DNA from: Desulfobacca acetoxidans DSM 11109
GTDB taxonomy: Bacteria; Desulfobacterota; Desulfobaccia; Desulfobaccales; Desulfobaccaceae
Length of the DNA stretch: 64,000 nucleotides
Assembly: GCF_000195295.1 (NCBI RefSeq)
Contig: NC_015388.1
Span: 310,001-374,000, forward strand
Reading direction: 5' to 3'
Shown here: positions 35,210 through 44,666 of the stretch, piece by piece
Position numbering within the stretch: the stretch's first letter is position 1
Layout of the letters: each line of letters opens with the position of its first letter
Position numbers and translations under genes: made by a program
Notes under the pieces: model-generated
Database searches by the model: none
The model's input: only the letters and a program-made list of their open reading frames with translations
Told to the model about the DNA's origin: nothing

Positions 35210-35878
35210 ATGTTAATCCGGGAATGGATGGCGACCGATGTGTTGACGGTGGATGAAAACACCTCCATGATGAAGGCGTTGCACCTGATGAAAGAGAATA
35301 AAATCCGCCGACTGCCGGTAATGTCGCATGGCAAGTTAGTCGGCATCATCTCCGACCGTGACCTGAAGGAAGCCTCGCCTTCTAAAGCCACGACCTTGGA
35401 TGTCCACGAGCTCTATTACCTTTTGGCAGAGATCAAAATTAAAGAGATCATGACTAAAAATCCCATTACCATACAACCGGACGAAACTATTGAACGGGCT
35501 GCAGTGGTGATGCTGGAGAACAAAGTCTCAGGACTACCGGTGGTCAACGGGAAATCTGAGTTGGTTGGGATCGTTACCCAGTCTGATATCTTTCGGGCCT
35601 TCGTCAATATCACCGGCATCTATAGAGGTGGGGTGCAGTTCGCCTTCTCTCTGGATGACCGCCCCGGCTCCATCAAAGAAGTAGCCGATACAGTGCGGGA
35701 GCATGGCGGCCGCATCGTCAGCATCCTCAGTTCTACGGATATGGCGGTCGAGGGAACCCGCAACGTTTACATCCGCATCAGGAACCTGCCGCAGGAGGAT
35801 TTAGAAAACCTTGAAAAGACACTGCGCCAGAAATTTCGAGTCATCTATATGGTCAAAGACATCCTGAAAACAGTCTAG
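35210..35878 (+). CDS. CBS-pair protein with a C-terminal ACT domain (AcuB-like)
   Basis: 222 residues. Two CBS motifs (LTVDENTSMMKALHLMKENK and ITIQPDETIERAAVVMLENK, about 5-130) would bind an adenine nucleotide. They are followed by an ACT-like part (FSLDDRPGSIKEVADTVREH, about 145-215) that would bind a small ligand such as an amino acid. GAGGAGG lies before the ATG. The AcuB group is linked to acetoin or other acyl metabolism, but the ligand here is unknown. Single gene. Confidence 0.85.
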   Translation: MLIREWMATDVLTVDENTSMMKALHLMKENKIRRLPVMSHGKLVGIISDRDLKEASPSKATTLDVHELYYLLAEIKIKEIMTKNPITIQPDETIERAAVVMLENKVSGLPVVNGKSELVGIVTQSDIFRAFVNITGIYRGGVQFAFSLDDRPGSIKEVADTVREHGGRIVSILSSTDMAVEGTRNVYIRIRNLPQEDLENLEKTLRQKFRVIYMVKDILKTV

Positions 35879-35925
35879 TACGGTTCTGCTTGCAACTTCT
35901 TTCAGGTTTCCGGTTTCCGGTTGTT

Positions 35926-35998
35926 AGAAAAAGAATAAGTTCTGCCCAGGTTAGGAAGCCTGTGCTACCGATAAACCATTTTTATGGTTTGTGGCTGG
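35926..35998 (-). repeat. Dispersed repeat family A, copy 5 (inverted, diverged)
   Basis: AGAAAAAGAATAAGTTC, GGAAGCCTGTGCTACCG and CCATTTTTATGGTTTGTGG. Ends 67 bases before the small membrane gene. Confidence 0.55.
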
Positions 35999-36064
35999 CC
36001 GATAGGTAATGAACACCAGAAGGGAAAAAGTTAACCTTTTAAAGAACTTTAATGGAGTAAGGAT

Positions 36065-36301
36065 ATGTTGCTACCGGAAGATGAGCTTAAAACCCGGACT
36101 GCGGCGCGCGCCAAAGCCTGGTGTATCATCTGCTTTGGCGTGGGTTTATTGCTGACCAACTATCCCCTGTTACAGATTTTCAATCAACCTCAGTTCGTGG
36201 GCGGGATACCATTGCTGGTGGTATATCTCCTGAGCATCTGGCTCCTGGGAGTGGTGGTTTTATACCTGCTCATGCGAATTCTGTCCAAGTCTCTCGATTG
36301 A
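36065..36301 (+). CDS. Small membrane protein, likely partner of the symporter-kinase
   Basis: 78 residues with two hydrophobic segments (AWCIICFGVGLLLTNYPLL and LLVVYLLSIWLLGVVVLYLL). AAGGA stands before the ATG. It ends 19 bases before the hybrid symporter-kinase, so they share an operon. Small two-helix subunits beside sodium:solute symporters are common (DUF485/DUF4212 types), which supports a role as an accessory subunit. I cannot place it in a named family with certainty. Confidence 0.7.
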   Translation: MLLPEDELKTRTAARAKAWCIICFGVGLLLTNYPLLQIFNQPQFVGGIPLLVVYLLSIWLLGVVVLYLLMRILSKSLD

Positions 36302-36320
36302 ACCTAAGGTTGCCGGTCTA

Positions 36321-39300
36321 ATGAGTGAGCTTCTGGTAGCCTTTTTGGCGTTCGGGTATCTTCTGCTCTTGTTCGCCATCGCCTATTATGGCGACCGACG
36401 CCGGACTCAGGGCCGTAGTCTCATCGCCAATCCCTATATCTACACCCTATCCCTGGCGGTGTATTGCACCTCCTGGACCTTTTACGGTTCTGTAGGTAAG
36501 GCTGCCAACGAAGGATTGACCTTCCTTCCCATCTATATCGGTCCTACCCTGTTTGCTTTCCTCTGGTGGTTCATTGTCCGCAAGCTGATCCGCATCTGTA
36601 AGGCCAATCGCATAACCACCATGGCCGATTTTCTCACCCTGCGCTATGGGCGTGGCATTATGATGGGGGCAGTGGTGACGGTGTGGCTCATCCTGGCCGA
36701 CATGCCGTATATCGGCCTGCAATTGAAAGCAATCTCCACCACATTTGACATTTTAGTAAACGCCCACCACCCGCAGATGGCCAACCTGCCCTTTTATGTC
36801 GACAATGCCTTCTATGTCGCCCTAATCCTGGCGGCCTTCGGCTCCATGTTTGGCGCCAGGCATCTGGACCCGGGAGAACGCCACGAAGGTTTGGTGGCGG
36901 CGGTGGCCTTCGAATCCCTGGTGAAATTGTTGGCCCTCATTGCCGTGGGTGTGCTCGTAAGTTTTGTATTATTTCCCGGCTTGGGCGAGATCTTTCGGCA
37001 AACCCAGAACCGTCCGGATTTGAAGGCATTATTCTTATTAAACAGCATCCCTCAGAACTCCTATGGACTGATCCTGGTGGAGACGGTGTTGGCCATGGGC
37101 GCCATCATCTTCCTCCCCCGGCAGTTTCACATGGCAGTGGTGGAAAACACTAACGAAAAACATCTCTTGACCGCGGCCTGGCTACTGCCGTTGTATCTCC
37201 TGCTCATCAATGTGTTTGTCTTGCCGTTGGCCTGCGGCGGACTCTTGTTAGGCTTCCCGCCGGAGCAGGGAGATACCTTTGTCCTGCGGTTGCCTCTGTC
37301 CGGCGGCCATCATTGGCTGGCCCTGGCGGCCTTTATCGGCGGCCTGTCGGCAGCGACTGCCATGGTGATGGTAGTCTCAATAACATTGAGCACCATGCTG
37401 CTTAACAGCCTCATCATGCCGCTGTTGGCAACCTTCTGGCGCGGCCGGGATTGGTCCGGGTGGCTGCTGCCTATCAAGCGTCTGGGAATCTTCCTGGTCA
37501 TCCTCCTCGGCTACATCAGCTATCGGACAATCGGACCCGTAACTATGCTGGTGGAGATGGGCTTGATTGCCTTTGCCGGAGTGGCGCAATTGGCGCCGGC
37601 TATTTTTGGGGCGATGTATTGGCGGCGGGCTACACGATGGGGGGCCAATGTCGGCCTGACTGCCGGGTTTGCCTTATGGGCCTACACGCTGCTCTTTCCC
37701 TATCTCATCCATGCCGGTTGGTTTCCCGAGAAGATTTTAACGGATGGACCGTGGGGAATCGGCCTCCTGCGTCCAACAGCGCTGTTGGCCCTCACTGATT
37801 TTCATCCCCTGTCTCATGCCTTTTTCTGGTCGATGCTGTTTAACCTCGGTTTTTTTGTTGGGGTTTCACTTCTGACGACCCCCACCGCCGATGAAGAGGA
37901 ACAGGCGAAGCGGTATGTGGATGTCTTCGGTCTCACACCGGAGCTAGGTTTGGAACCGCGAGCCGCCAACCTGCCAGAAGCCCCGCAATTTGTGTCTTTG
38001 GCGGCGAAATTCGTGGGAGAGGGAAAAGCGCAGGAGGCTTTACAGCAGTACCTGCAAGAAAACAATCTGGAGTTGGGCGTCCCGTGGAGCGATGCGGAAA
38101 AACTGAAGTTGAGGGATTTCACTGAGCGTCTTATCGGCGGCTCAGTAGGACCAGCCGCTGCTCGGGTGGTAGTTGACGGCTACCTGGCGTCTCGGGGCTC
38201 CCGATTGGACGGGGTCTTCGATTTAGTAGGCGAGGTCTCGCACTCTCTCGAGGAAAGCCGGGAGGCTTTAAAACAACGGGTAAACGAGCTTTCAATAATT
38301 AATGAAGCAGCCCAACACTCTACCTCCTCTCTCAGCCTGCCCCAGATTTTGGAAAGCATTCTCCGGCTTTTGCACGATAAAATCGGAGTGGAGCAGAGCT
38401 CCATCCGTTTGTTGGACGAAGATGGAGTGCTCCGGTTGGAAAGCCACTTGGGTCCCCCCGTCCTGCCAACACATGAATTAGACATGGCGCCGGACATGTC
38501 CACTTTAGTGGGCCAGTGTTTGCTTACCCGCAATCTCATTTCCATACCTGATGCTACTCAGATGCCCAAAGATTCGGCTTCAGGTCTCCACTTTGCGGAG
38601 ATGCAGGCGAGCTTTATCCTGGTGCCGCTGGCCACGGAGTCTCAGGTACTCGGGGTATTGTCTGCCGCCTCTAGCCACAAGCGGTTTTTTCCGCCGGAGC
38701 AGTTGGATTTCTTCAGATCTCTGGCCAACCAGGTCAGTCTGGCTATCCACAATGCCCGCCTGTACGAGAAGCTGATCCGTTTCAGCAAAGAATTGGAAAC
38801 CAAAGTAGCAGAGCGTACCCTGGAGCTGAAAAATAAATCTCTGGAACTGGGCGAAGCCAACCGGGCGTTGAAGGAGCTAGATCGGCTTAAAACCGAATTT
38901 CTGGCCAATGTCTCCCATGAGCTGCGCACCCCACTCAACTCTATCCTTGGATATACCCAGCTACTGTTGGATGGAGTGGACGGGGCCATTAATGAAGATC
39001 AACAGAAGAGCCTGCTGCGGGTGGAAAAGGCCAGCAACCGGTTGCTGCAATTGATTAACGATGTCCTTGACTTATCTAAACTCAGGGCTGGCCGCCTGGA
39101 ACTCAACGCCCAAAAGGAAGATCTGCATGAAATCCTGAGTGAGGCCCTCCAGGTTGTAGAACCCCTGGCACGTGCTAAAGAGATCAGCCTCAAGGTGGAA
39201 GAATCAGAAGTGCCACCGGTAATCGTAGACCGGGACAAGATTATTCAAGTACTTTTAAATCTGTTGAGTAATGCGGTTAAATTCACCGATTCGCATGGCC

Positions 39301-40379
39301 TCATTACTATTAACCTGAACACCGTTTCTTTGCCTGAGAGCCACGGGCTGATAAAAGATTATGCTGCCGTCCGCATTAGCGACACCGGTATTGGCATTAA
39401 AGAAGATGACCTGCAGAATATCTTTCAAGAATTTGTCCAGATAGACAGCTCCGCCACCCGGCGGCACGGCGGCACCGGTTTGGGGCTGCCCATCAGCCGT
39501 CATCTGGTGGAAATGCACGGCGGGCGTATCTGGGTAGAGAGCGAATACGGTAAGGGCTCGACATTTACCTTCATTCTTCCTCTCCCGACGCCGAAATCCG
39601 AAGCGGCAATACCTTCTGAAGAGGTTTTGGGAGGGCGTCAAGTCCTGGGACTTACCCGGAGGGGTGGGCTGATCCATGTATTACGGGACACCCTCTCCTC
39701 CCTCGGATTTGTCTTCCAAACCGAACCGATGGTGGATACCGTCCTGCAGGAGGCCGGTAGAAACCGCCCCGCAGCTATCGTGCTTGATATGCTGGGAAAA
39801 GGAATGCTGCTAGGAGAGACCCTGCGTCAGCTAAGGACCTATAAAGATACGAGGACTGTACCAATCCTGCCGGTTGCCTTCTCGGATGATGGCAGGTCGG
39901 GGCTGGTTCTGGGACCGGTAGAATTTCTTAAACAGCCTTTTACTGCCGAAGAGTTCAGTCAATCTTTGAAGGGTCTGGATTCCTGGATTACGTATAAGGA
40001 GGCCTTAGTCATCGATGCCGACCCGGAGGCTGGCGCCAGGTGGTCTACGTTTCTGGCAGAAGAGGGATTTGAAACCACTACCGCTACCGGCGGAGAAGAA
40101 GGCATCCGCCATTTAGAGAATCTTCTGCCCGGATTAATCGTATTGAGTCTTAATCTTCCACCCAGTGATTCGGTGCGGGTAACAGCTTTTGTCCGTTCTC
40201 AAGGAGAGATGCTGACTGTACCGTTGTTTTTTTTACTCCCGATTGATTTGGGTCCGACCAGCGAGCTGATTCTACAGGAACAGTTTCGACAGACCCTAAA
40301 TACCAACAAATTTCCGTTGGCAAATTTTATCAGACAACTGAAGCGTTATTTCTCCCACATAGCCACCGAGACAGGCTGA
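36321..40379 (+). CDS. Sodium:solute symporter - GAF - histidine kinase hybrid with two degenerate receivers (CbrA-like)
   Basis: 1352 residues. Residues 1 to about 530 form a sodium:solute-symporter domain of about 13 membrane segments (TLSLAVYCTSWTFYGSVGKA, NRITTMADFLTLRYG). Then a linker like the STAC region of CbrA (about 555-640), a GAF domain (about 655-825) and a HisKA domain with H866 (NVSHELRTPL). A HATPase follows (QVLLNLLSNAVKFTD, DTGIGI, GGTGLGLPIS). Two receiver-like domains end the protein: the first (about 1105-1220) keeps D1156 but not the acidic pair; the second (about 1225-1345) keeps VIDAD but has S1276 at the phosphorylation site. It probably senses solute transport and feeds the receiver-kinase at 40695. 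No DNA-binding regulator is adjacent. Confidence 0.88.
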   Translation: MSELLVAFLAFGYLLLLFAIAYYGDRRRTQGRSLIANPYIYTLSLAVYCTSWTFYGSVGKAANEGLTFLPIYIGPTLFAFLWWFIVRKLIRICKANRITTMADFLTLRYGRGIMMGAVVTVWLILADMPYIGLQLKAISTTFDILVNAHHPQMANLPFYVDNAFYVALILAAFGSMFGARHLDPGERHEGLVAAVAFESLVKLLALIAVGVLVSFVLFPGLGEIFRQTQNRPDLKALFLLNSIPQNSYGLILVETVLAMGAIIFLPRQFHMAVVENTNEKHLLTAAWLLPLYLLLINVFVLPLACGGLLLGFPPEQGDTFVLRLPLSGGHHWLALAAFIGGLSAATAMVMVVSITLSTMLLNSLIMPLLATFWRGRDWSGWLLPIKRLGIFLVILLGYISYRTIGPVTMLVEMGLIAFAGVAQLAPAIFGAMYWRRATRWGANVGLTAGFALWAYTLLFPYLIHAGWFPEKILTDGPWGIGLLRPTALLALTDFHPLSHAFFWSMLFNLGFFVGVSLLTTPTADEEEQAKRYVDVFGLTPELGLEPRAANLPEAPQFVSLAAKFVGEGKAQEALQQYLQENNLELGVPWSDAEKLKLRDFTERLIGGSVGPAAARVVVDGYLASRGSRLDGVFDLVGEVSHSLEESREALKQRVNELSIINEAAQHSTSSLSLPQILESILRLLHDKIGVEQSSIRLLDEDGVLRLESHLGPPVLPTHELDMAPDMSTLVGQCLLTRNLISIPDATQMPKDSASGLHFAEMQASFILVPLATESQVLGVLSAASSHKRFFPPEQLDFFRSLANQVSLAIHNARLYEKLIRFSKELETKVAERTLELKNKSLELGEANRALKELDRLKTEFLANVSHELRTPLNSILGYTQLLLDGVDGAINEDQQKSLLRVEKASNRLLQLINDVLDLSKLRAGRLELNAQKEDLHEILSEALQVVEPLARAKEISLKVEESEVPPVIVDRDKIIQVLLNLLSNAVKFTDSHGLITINLNTVSLPESHGLIKDYAAVRISDTGIGIKEDDLQNIFQEFVQIDSSATRRHGGTGLGLPISRHLVEMHGGRIWVESEYGKGSTFTFILPLPTPKSEAAIPSEEVLGGRQVLGLTRRGGLIHVLRDTLSSLGFVFQTEPMVDTVLQEAGRNRPAAIVLDMLGKGMLLGETLRQLRTYKDTRTVPILPVAFSDDGRSGLVLGPVEFLKQPFTAEEFSQSLKGLDSWITYKEALVIDADPEAGARWSTFLAEEGFETTTATGGEEGIRHLENLLPGLIVLSLNLPPSDSVRVTAFVRSQGEMLTVPLFFLLPIDLGPTSELILQEQFRQTLNTNKFPLANFIRQLKRYFSHIATETG

Positions 40380-40694
40380 AAAAGAGAATTTCGGTTTATT
40401 CAACGCAATGCAGTCAGCGCTTGCACAGCGCAGAAAAATTTTGGTATGTTGAGAGGGAAAAGACGTCTTATTGAAAGCTTTCCCAAAATCTCGTATCGCA
40501 GTTTAAAAATAAGTTTTGAGTTCCGAATTGAACTCATCGGAGTCGGCAAATCACCGGCAGCCAATTCCCCTGGAAAATAACTTTTACACGGTCTAGAAAG
40601 CCTGTCCTACCGGCAGATGATTTCATGGTTTGTGGGTAATTTTGAAAGCATGACAATTACAAACGACTGGAAGCCGGAAAGAAAAAACAGATTG
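40380..40694. other. 315-base gap between the two kinases
   Basis: Mostly family A sequence (40503-40640). No independent gene. Confidence 0.4.
40572..40640 (-). repeat. Dispersed repeat family A, copy 6 (inverted)
   Basis: AAGCCTGTCCTACCGGCAG then ATGATTTCATGGTTTGTGGG. An AAATAAGTTTTGAGTTCCGA block at 40508 may be the other end. Confidence 0.6.
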
Positions 40695-41765
40695 ATGAAG
40701 AAAAAAATTCTGATTGCGGATGATAACCCTGATAATGTGGAATTATTGCGGAAACGCTTAAGTGCCCAGGGGTATCAGATTGCCGCGGCCTTTGATGGCG
40801 AAGAAGCCCTGCAAGCAGTGTTAAAAGAAAATCCCGATCTGCTCATCCTCGATATTATGATGCCAAAACTGGACGGCTACGAGGTTCTGCGGCGTCTCAA
40901 AAAACAGGATGAATACCGGAATCTGCCAGTAATCCTGCTGACTGCCAAAAAAGAGATTCCTGACAAGCTAAAAGGGCTGGACATTGGTGCCGACGACTAC
41001 ATTACCAAGCCCTTTAATCCCCAAGAACTCCTGGCGCGGGTACGGTCTCTGATGGCCCTGCGAGAAGAGCAGGAGCGTAGGGCGCAGGATGAGCGCTTGT
41101 CCGCCCTCGATCAGATGGTGGAGGGTGTAGCCCACGAGATTCGCAATCCGGTGACCGCCATCGGGGGATTTGCCCGCCGTCTCTATGAACGACTTCCGAA
41201 CGGGACCCAGGAGAAACAGTATGCCGAGGTTATTGTCAACGAATCCAAGCGCTTGGAGCAGATGGTGCGGCAGATCGTCGAAGCTACGGTGATCTCTATT
41301 CCCAGTCTGCGTAAACGTGACATCAATGAAGTTATTGTCGAAGCCCTGGCCGCCTGTCAGGAAAAGCTGAATGAAAGCCAGGTAACCGCCAAACTTGAAC
41401 TGGCAGAGGATCTGCCTCCTCTCATCATGGACGCCGGGAATATGAGGCGGGTGATTGCCCACTTGATCTCCAATGCGGTTAATGCTATGCCTTCTGGCGG
41501 GACCCTGACAATAATTTCGGCGCGACGCAATCACTACGGGCAGATACAGGTATCAGATACCGGGGTCGGCATTCCTTCCAAAATCCTGCCCCATATTTTC
41601 GATCCTTTCTTCACTACCAAAAGCTCCGGTCCCGGATTGGGCCTGGCTATGGTACACAAGATTATCAAACAACACGGCGGTCAGATTTCGGTGGAGACGG
41701 AACCGAATAAGGGTACCACCTTCTCTATCCTGCTGCCTCTGAAAGAAGAAGTGACGGCGATTTAA
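40695..41765 (+). CDS. Receiver - histidine kinase protein
   Basis: 356 residues from ATG 40695; the frame is open to 40617 but that part is repeat sequence. Receiver (1-120) with phosphorylation site D53 (LLILDIMMPKLDG) and K105 (YITKPFNP). Then a HisKA region with H147 (EGVAHEIRNPVTAIGGF) and a HATPase (HLISNAVNAMPSGG, DTGVGI, GPGLGLAMVHK). Receiver-first kinases take phosphate from another kinase, here plausibly the hybrid just upstream, and pass it on or tune it. No output domain. Confidence 0.88.
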   Translation: MKKKILIADDNPDNVELLRKRLSAQGYQIAAAFDGEEALQAVLKENPDLLILDIMMPKLDGYEVLRRLKKQDEYRNLPVILLTAKKEIPDKLKGLDIGADDYITKPFNPQELLARVRSLMALREEQERRAQDERLSALDQMVEGVAHEIRNPVTAIGGFARRLYERLPNGTQEKQYAEVIVNESKRLEQMVRQIVEATVISIPSLRKRDINEVIVEALAACQEKLNESQVTAKLELAEDLPPLIMDAGNMRRVIAHLISNAVNAMPSGGTLTIISARRNHYGQIQVSDTGVGIPSKILPHIFDPFFTTKSSGPGLGLAMVHKIIKQHGGQISVETEPNKGTTFSILLPLKEEVTAI

Positions 41766-41817
41766 AGGGAAATATTTACGCATAAAATTAGCGGCGTGGA
41801 CCCTGCTCATCACAAAC

Positions 41818-41896
41818 TTACATCAGATACCGATGGCCTAGCAACTGATGCAGAACCGACAAGGGCAGCCCGGCTTGGCTAAGAAATTTTAGGCGG
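41818..41896 (-). pseudogene. Possible tail fragment of a tyrosine recombinase
   Basis: In the gap between the kinase and the transglycosylase the minus strand reads FLSQAGLPLSVLHQLLGHRY then LM and stop. The G-x-P-L-x-x-L-x-x-L-L-G-H-R pattern is that of box II of integrases, but the catalytic tyrosine and all the rest are missing. About 24 codons only, so chance cannot be excluded. Confidence 0.3.
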
Positions 41897-41929
41897 TTGA
41901 CCAAAGAGAGAAATTTTGAGGAGTTGAGT

Positions 41930-42763
41930 ATGAGGCAAGGTTTTTTGACCCTGGGATTGGTACTGAGTCTGACCTTGATCTGTCTGTTAGCGGTTGCCGG
42001 GCAAGCTGCCGAAACACCGGTGGCCTTCGTCAGTTTACAGTATGATCTCATCCGCAATGGTTTTGATACGGACTATATCAAGAAGGTTTTTAAAGATGAG
42101 CGGACAGAATTTTTGCCTGCAGTAGTTACCAAGATCGCCTATCTAAAAAAGGAGAAGAAGGCGGATTATGCGCATTTTCTGCGCCCGGCGGTAGTAGAAA
42201 AGGGACGCCGCTTCCTGGCGGCGGAAAATACTACCTTAACCCGCGCCGTAAGCGACTTCGGTGTTGCTAAGGAAGTCATCGTCGCCATCTTGACGGTGGA
42301 AAGCGATCTGGGACAGATCACCGGTAAGTATCCGGTTTTTAATGTCTTTGCCTCCCTGGCGGTAATGGATACACCCGAAGTCATCAACGACCTGTCGTTG
42401 AACCGTAGGCTGACCGGCCGCCTGCAGAAAAAAGCGGCCTGGGGCAGATCAGAATTGTGTGCCTTTCTCACCTATTGTCGGCAGAACCGCATCGATCCCT
42501 TGACCGTAAAAGGTTCGTGGGCCGGGGCCTTTGGGTTTTCTCAATTCCTGCCTTCCAGCCTGCTGCGCTGTGGTCGGGATGGCAACCAAGACGGCTGTAT
42601 CAATCTCTTCTGCTATGAAGATGCCATCTTTAGCATCGCCAATTATCTTAAGAAGTCTGGTTTTCGGCTGGATCAGCGTTCTACCTGGAGCAGAGCCATC
42701 CACGCCTACAATCATTCGGACGCCTATGTCGACACGGTCCTGACACTGGCTCAATGGTATTAA
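41930..42763 (+). CDS. Lytic murein transglycosylase, MltB family
   Basis: 277 residues from ATG 41930 (GAGGAGTTGAG upstream; the TTG at 41897 is less likely). Signal peptide to about residue 27 (LLAVAGQAAE), without a lipobox, so it is probably soluble in the periplasm. The catalytic glutamate is E124 in LTVESDLGQITG. The C-terminal part AGAFGFSQFLPSSLLRC and AIHAYNHSDAYVD fits the SLT_2 domain. It cuts the glycan strand of peptidoglycan to anhydromuramyl ends. Compact, without a C-terminal peptidoglycan-binding domain. Confidence 0.88.
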   Translation: MRQGFLTLGLVLSLTLICLLAVAGQAAETPVAFVSLQYDLIRNGFDTDYIKKVFKDERTEFLPAVVTKIAYLKKEKKADYAHFLRPAVVEKGRRFLAAENTTLTRAVSDFGVAKEVIVAILTVESDLGQITGKYPVFNVFASLAVMDTPEVINDLSLNRRLTGRLQKKAAWGRSELCAFLTYCRQNRIDPLTVKGSWAGAFGFSQFLPSSLLRCGRDGNQDGCINLFCYEDAIFSIANYLKKSGFRLDQRSTWSRAIHAYNHSDAYVDTVLTLAQWY

Positions 42764-42829
42764 AAAACCGGAAAGAGCGAAGAGGATTTTTAGGGACGGC
42801 TTGGGGGCGTCGATCGACGGGGAAGGAAA

Positions 42830-43357
42830 TTGGATCAGCATAACGTTCAGGTAGGGATTGTCTTAGGGAGCGCTTCAGACTGGCCGGAGGTTGAACCGGC
42901 GGTGCAGTTGCTCCACAACTGGGGAATTACTTATGAGGTGATCGTGGCTTCGGCACATCGCTCCCCGGTTCGGGTGCAGACCTATGCCAGCCAGGCAGCC
43001 GGGCGGGGGTTGCAGGTGATTATTGCCGTAGCCGGAGCTGCGGCGCACCTGGCAGGGGTATTGGCCTCAGAAACCATCCTGCCGGTGATCGGGGTGCCGA
43101 TTGCTTCTTCGGCATTGCACGGGATGGATAGCCTATTGGCCACGGTGCAGATGCCGGCGGGAACACCGGTGGCTACGATGGCCCTGGGGGCAGCCGGCGC
43201 TCAAAATGCGGCCATCTTCGCAGTGCAGATTCTAGCCCGTCAGGACCCCGCGCTGCAAGCGCGGCTCACACATTATAAGCAGGAACTAGCTGGCAAGGTG
43301 GAGGAATCCTCCTTGCACTTACAGGATAAAATTGCCCACCTTAAGAAGACCGTTTAA
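42830..43357 (+). CDS. purE: N5-carboxyaminoimidazole ribonucleotide mutase
   Basis: 175 residues. The start is a TTG at 42830 with GGAAGG four bases upstream, and no better ATG exists. Motifs: VGIVLGSASDWPEVEPAV, VASAHRSPVRV, IAVAGAAAHLAGVLA, VIGVPIASSALHGMDSLL and VATMALGAAGAQNAAI. It converts N5-CAIR to CAIR in purine synthesis. The second half of the last helix overlaps the start of the alr frame. No purK adjacent. Confidence 0.93.
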   Translation: MDQHNVQVGIVLGSASDWPEVEPAVQLLHNWGITYEVIVASAHRSPVRVQTYASQAAGRGLQVIIAVAGAAAHLAGVLASETILPVIGVPIASSALHGMDSLLATVQMPAGTPVATMALGAAGAQNAAIFAVQILARQDPALQARLTHYKQELAGKVEESSLHLQDKIAHLKKTV

Positions 43358-43388
43358 TGGCCCGAAAGCGGCCAACAGCAGTTTAGGG

Positions 43389-44531
43389 ATGCCCTCCAAC
43401 CGGTTCAGGTTGCCCAACCGGATGGTGGAATTGACGGTGGACCTGGCGGCGCTGCAATACAATTTTCGTCAATTGCGACAGTATTGCGGCCAAAAGGTGA
43501 AAATCCTGGCCGTTATCAAAGCCGACGCCTACGGCCACGGACTGTTGCCTGTGGCCCAGGTCTTGGCGCCGGCGGGGGCGGATTATTTCGGCGTGGCTTA
43601 CTGTTCTGAGGGCGTCAGTTTGCGGCAGGCCGGGATAACCCTGCCGATTCTGCTGCTCATGGGGGTGCTGCCGGAAGAAGCGGCCGAGGCCGTGGCGCAT
43701 GATCTGGAGGTAACCCTCTTTTGCCGGGAAATGGCTGCGGCCCTGGCGGCCCAGGCTCGGCAGCAGAGTAAAAAAGTTAAGGTACACGTCAAAATCGACA
43801 CCGGCATGGGCCGTTTGGGACTCCTGCCGACGGAATTGATGCCCTTTTTAGAATCGTTGGGCGAGTTCCCCGAATTGGAGCTGGCGGGCCTGATTTCGCA
43901 TTTTGCTGCCTCTGACTGCTGCGACCGCTCCTATACGCACCAGCAGCTAGCTGATTTTGAGAGGCTATTGAAGGGGGTGCGAGGACGCGGATGGGCTGTG
44001 CCGGCCAGTCATATCGCCAACAGCGCTGCGGTCCTGCATGTCCACCAGGCCCACTTGAATATGGTGCGGGCCGGCATCACGCTGTATGGCTCGCCGCCTT
44101 CCCTGGAAACTCCTTCGCCGATACCGCTCAAACCGGTAATGAGTCTGCGCACCCGCGTCCTGCAACTCCAGGAATTGCCGCCCGGTTGCAGCATCAGCTA
44201 TGGCCGTACCTATTTCACTGATAAACCTAGTCTAATTGCGGCTCTGCCGGTGGGTTACTGTAATGGCTACAGTCGTCTGATGTCAAACCGAGGTTGCGTG
44301 CTGCTGCATGGCCAACGCGCCCCCATACGCGGCAGGGTCTGTATGAACCTGACCATGGTCGATGTCACCGAAATTCCAGGGGTCAAAAAGGGCGATATGG
44401 CCACTTTGCTGGGTGAGGATGGCTCTGACCGGCTCACCGGCGACGATCTGGCAGCTTGGGCCGAAACCATCAGCTATGAGATTTATTGCATGATGGGAAA
44501 CAGCAATTATCGCAGATATATCGGCAACTAG
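43389..44531 (+). CDS. alr: Alanine racemase
   Basis: 380 residues from ATG 43389 (other starts at 43332 and 43422 are possible). The PLP lysine is K44 in AVIKADAYGHG. Further motifs: KIDTGMGRLGL, SHIANSAAVLHV, VRAGITLYGSPP, SISYGRTYF (tyrosine region), GRVCMNLTMVDVTEI and SYEIYCMMG. It supplies D-alanine for peptidoglycan. It lies close after purE and may share its transcript. Confidence 0.94.
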   Translation: MPSNRFRLPNRMVELTVDLAALQYNFRQLRQYCGQKVKILAVIKADAYGHGLLPVAQVLAPAGADYFGVAYCSEGVSLRQAGITLPILLLMGVLPEEAAEAVAHDLEVTLFCREMAAALAAQARQQSKKVKVHVKIDTGMGRLGLLPTELMPFLESLGEFPELELAGLISHFAASDCCDRSYTHQQLADFERLLKGVRGRGWAVPASHIANSAAVLHVHQAHLNMVRAGITLYGSPPSLETPSPIPLKPVMSLRTRVLQLQELPPGCSISYGRTYFTDKPSLIAALPVGYCNGYSRLMSNRGCVLLHGQRAPIRGRVCMNLTMVDVTEIPGVKKGDMATLLGEDGSDRLTGDDLAAWAETISYEIYCMMGNSNYRRYIGN

Positions 44532-44666
44532 AGGTTTGAGCTGCGGAATTGGGGTATTGATAAGTATTCCGGCCGATATGCCTATCAGCTCGGTTTGCAC
44601 GATAGTATCCTGCTAGGCCGGCTCGGAACTAATAACTGGAATTTATTATTATAACAGGATGAAGAG

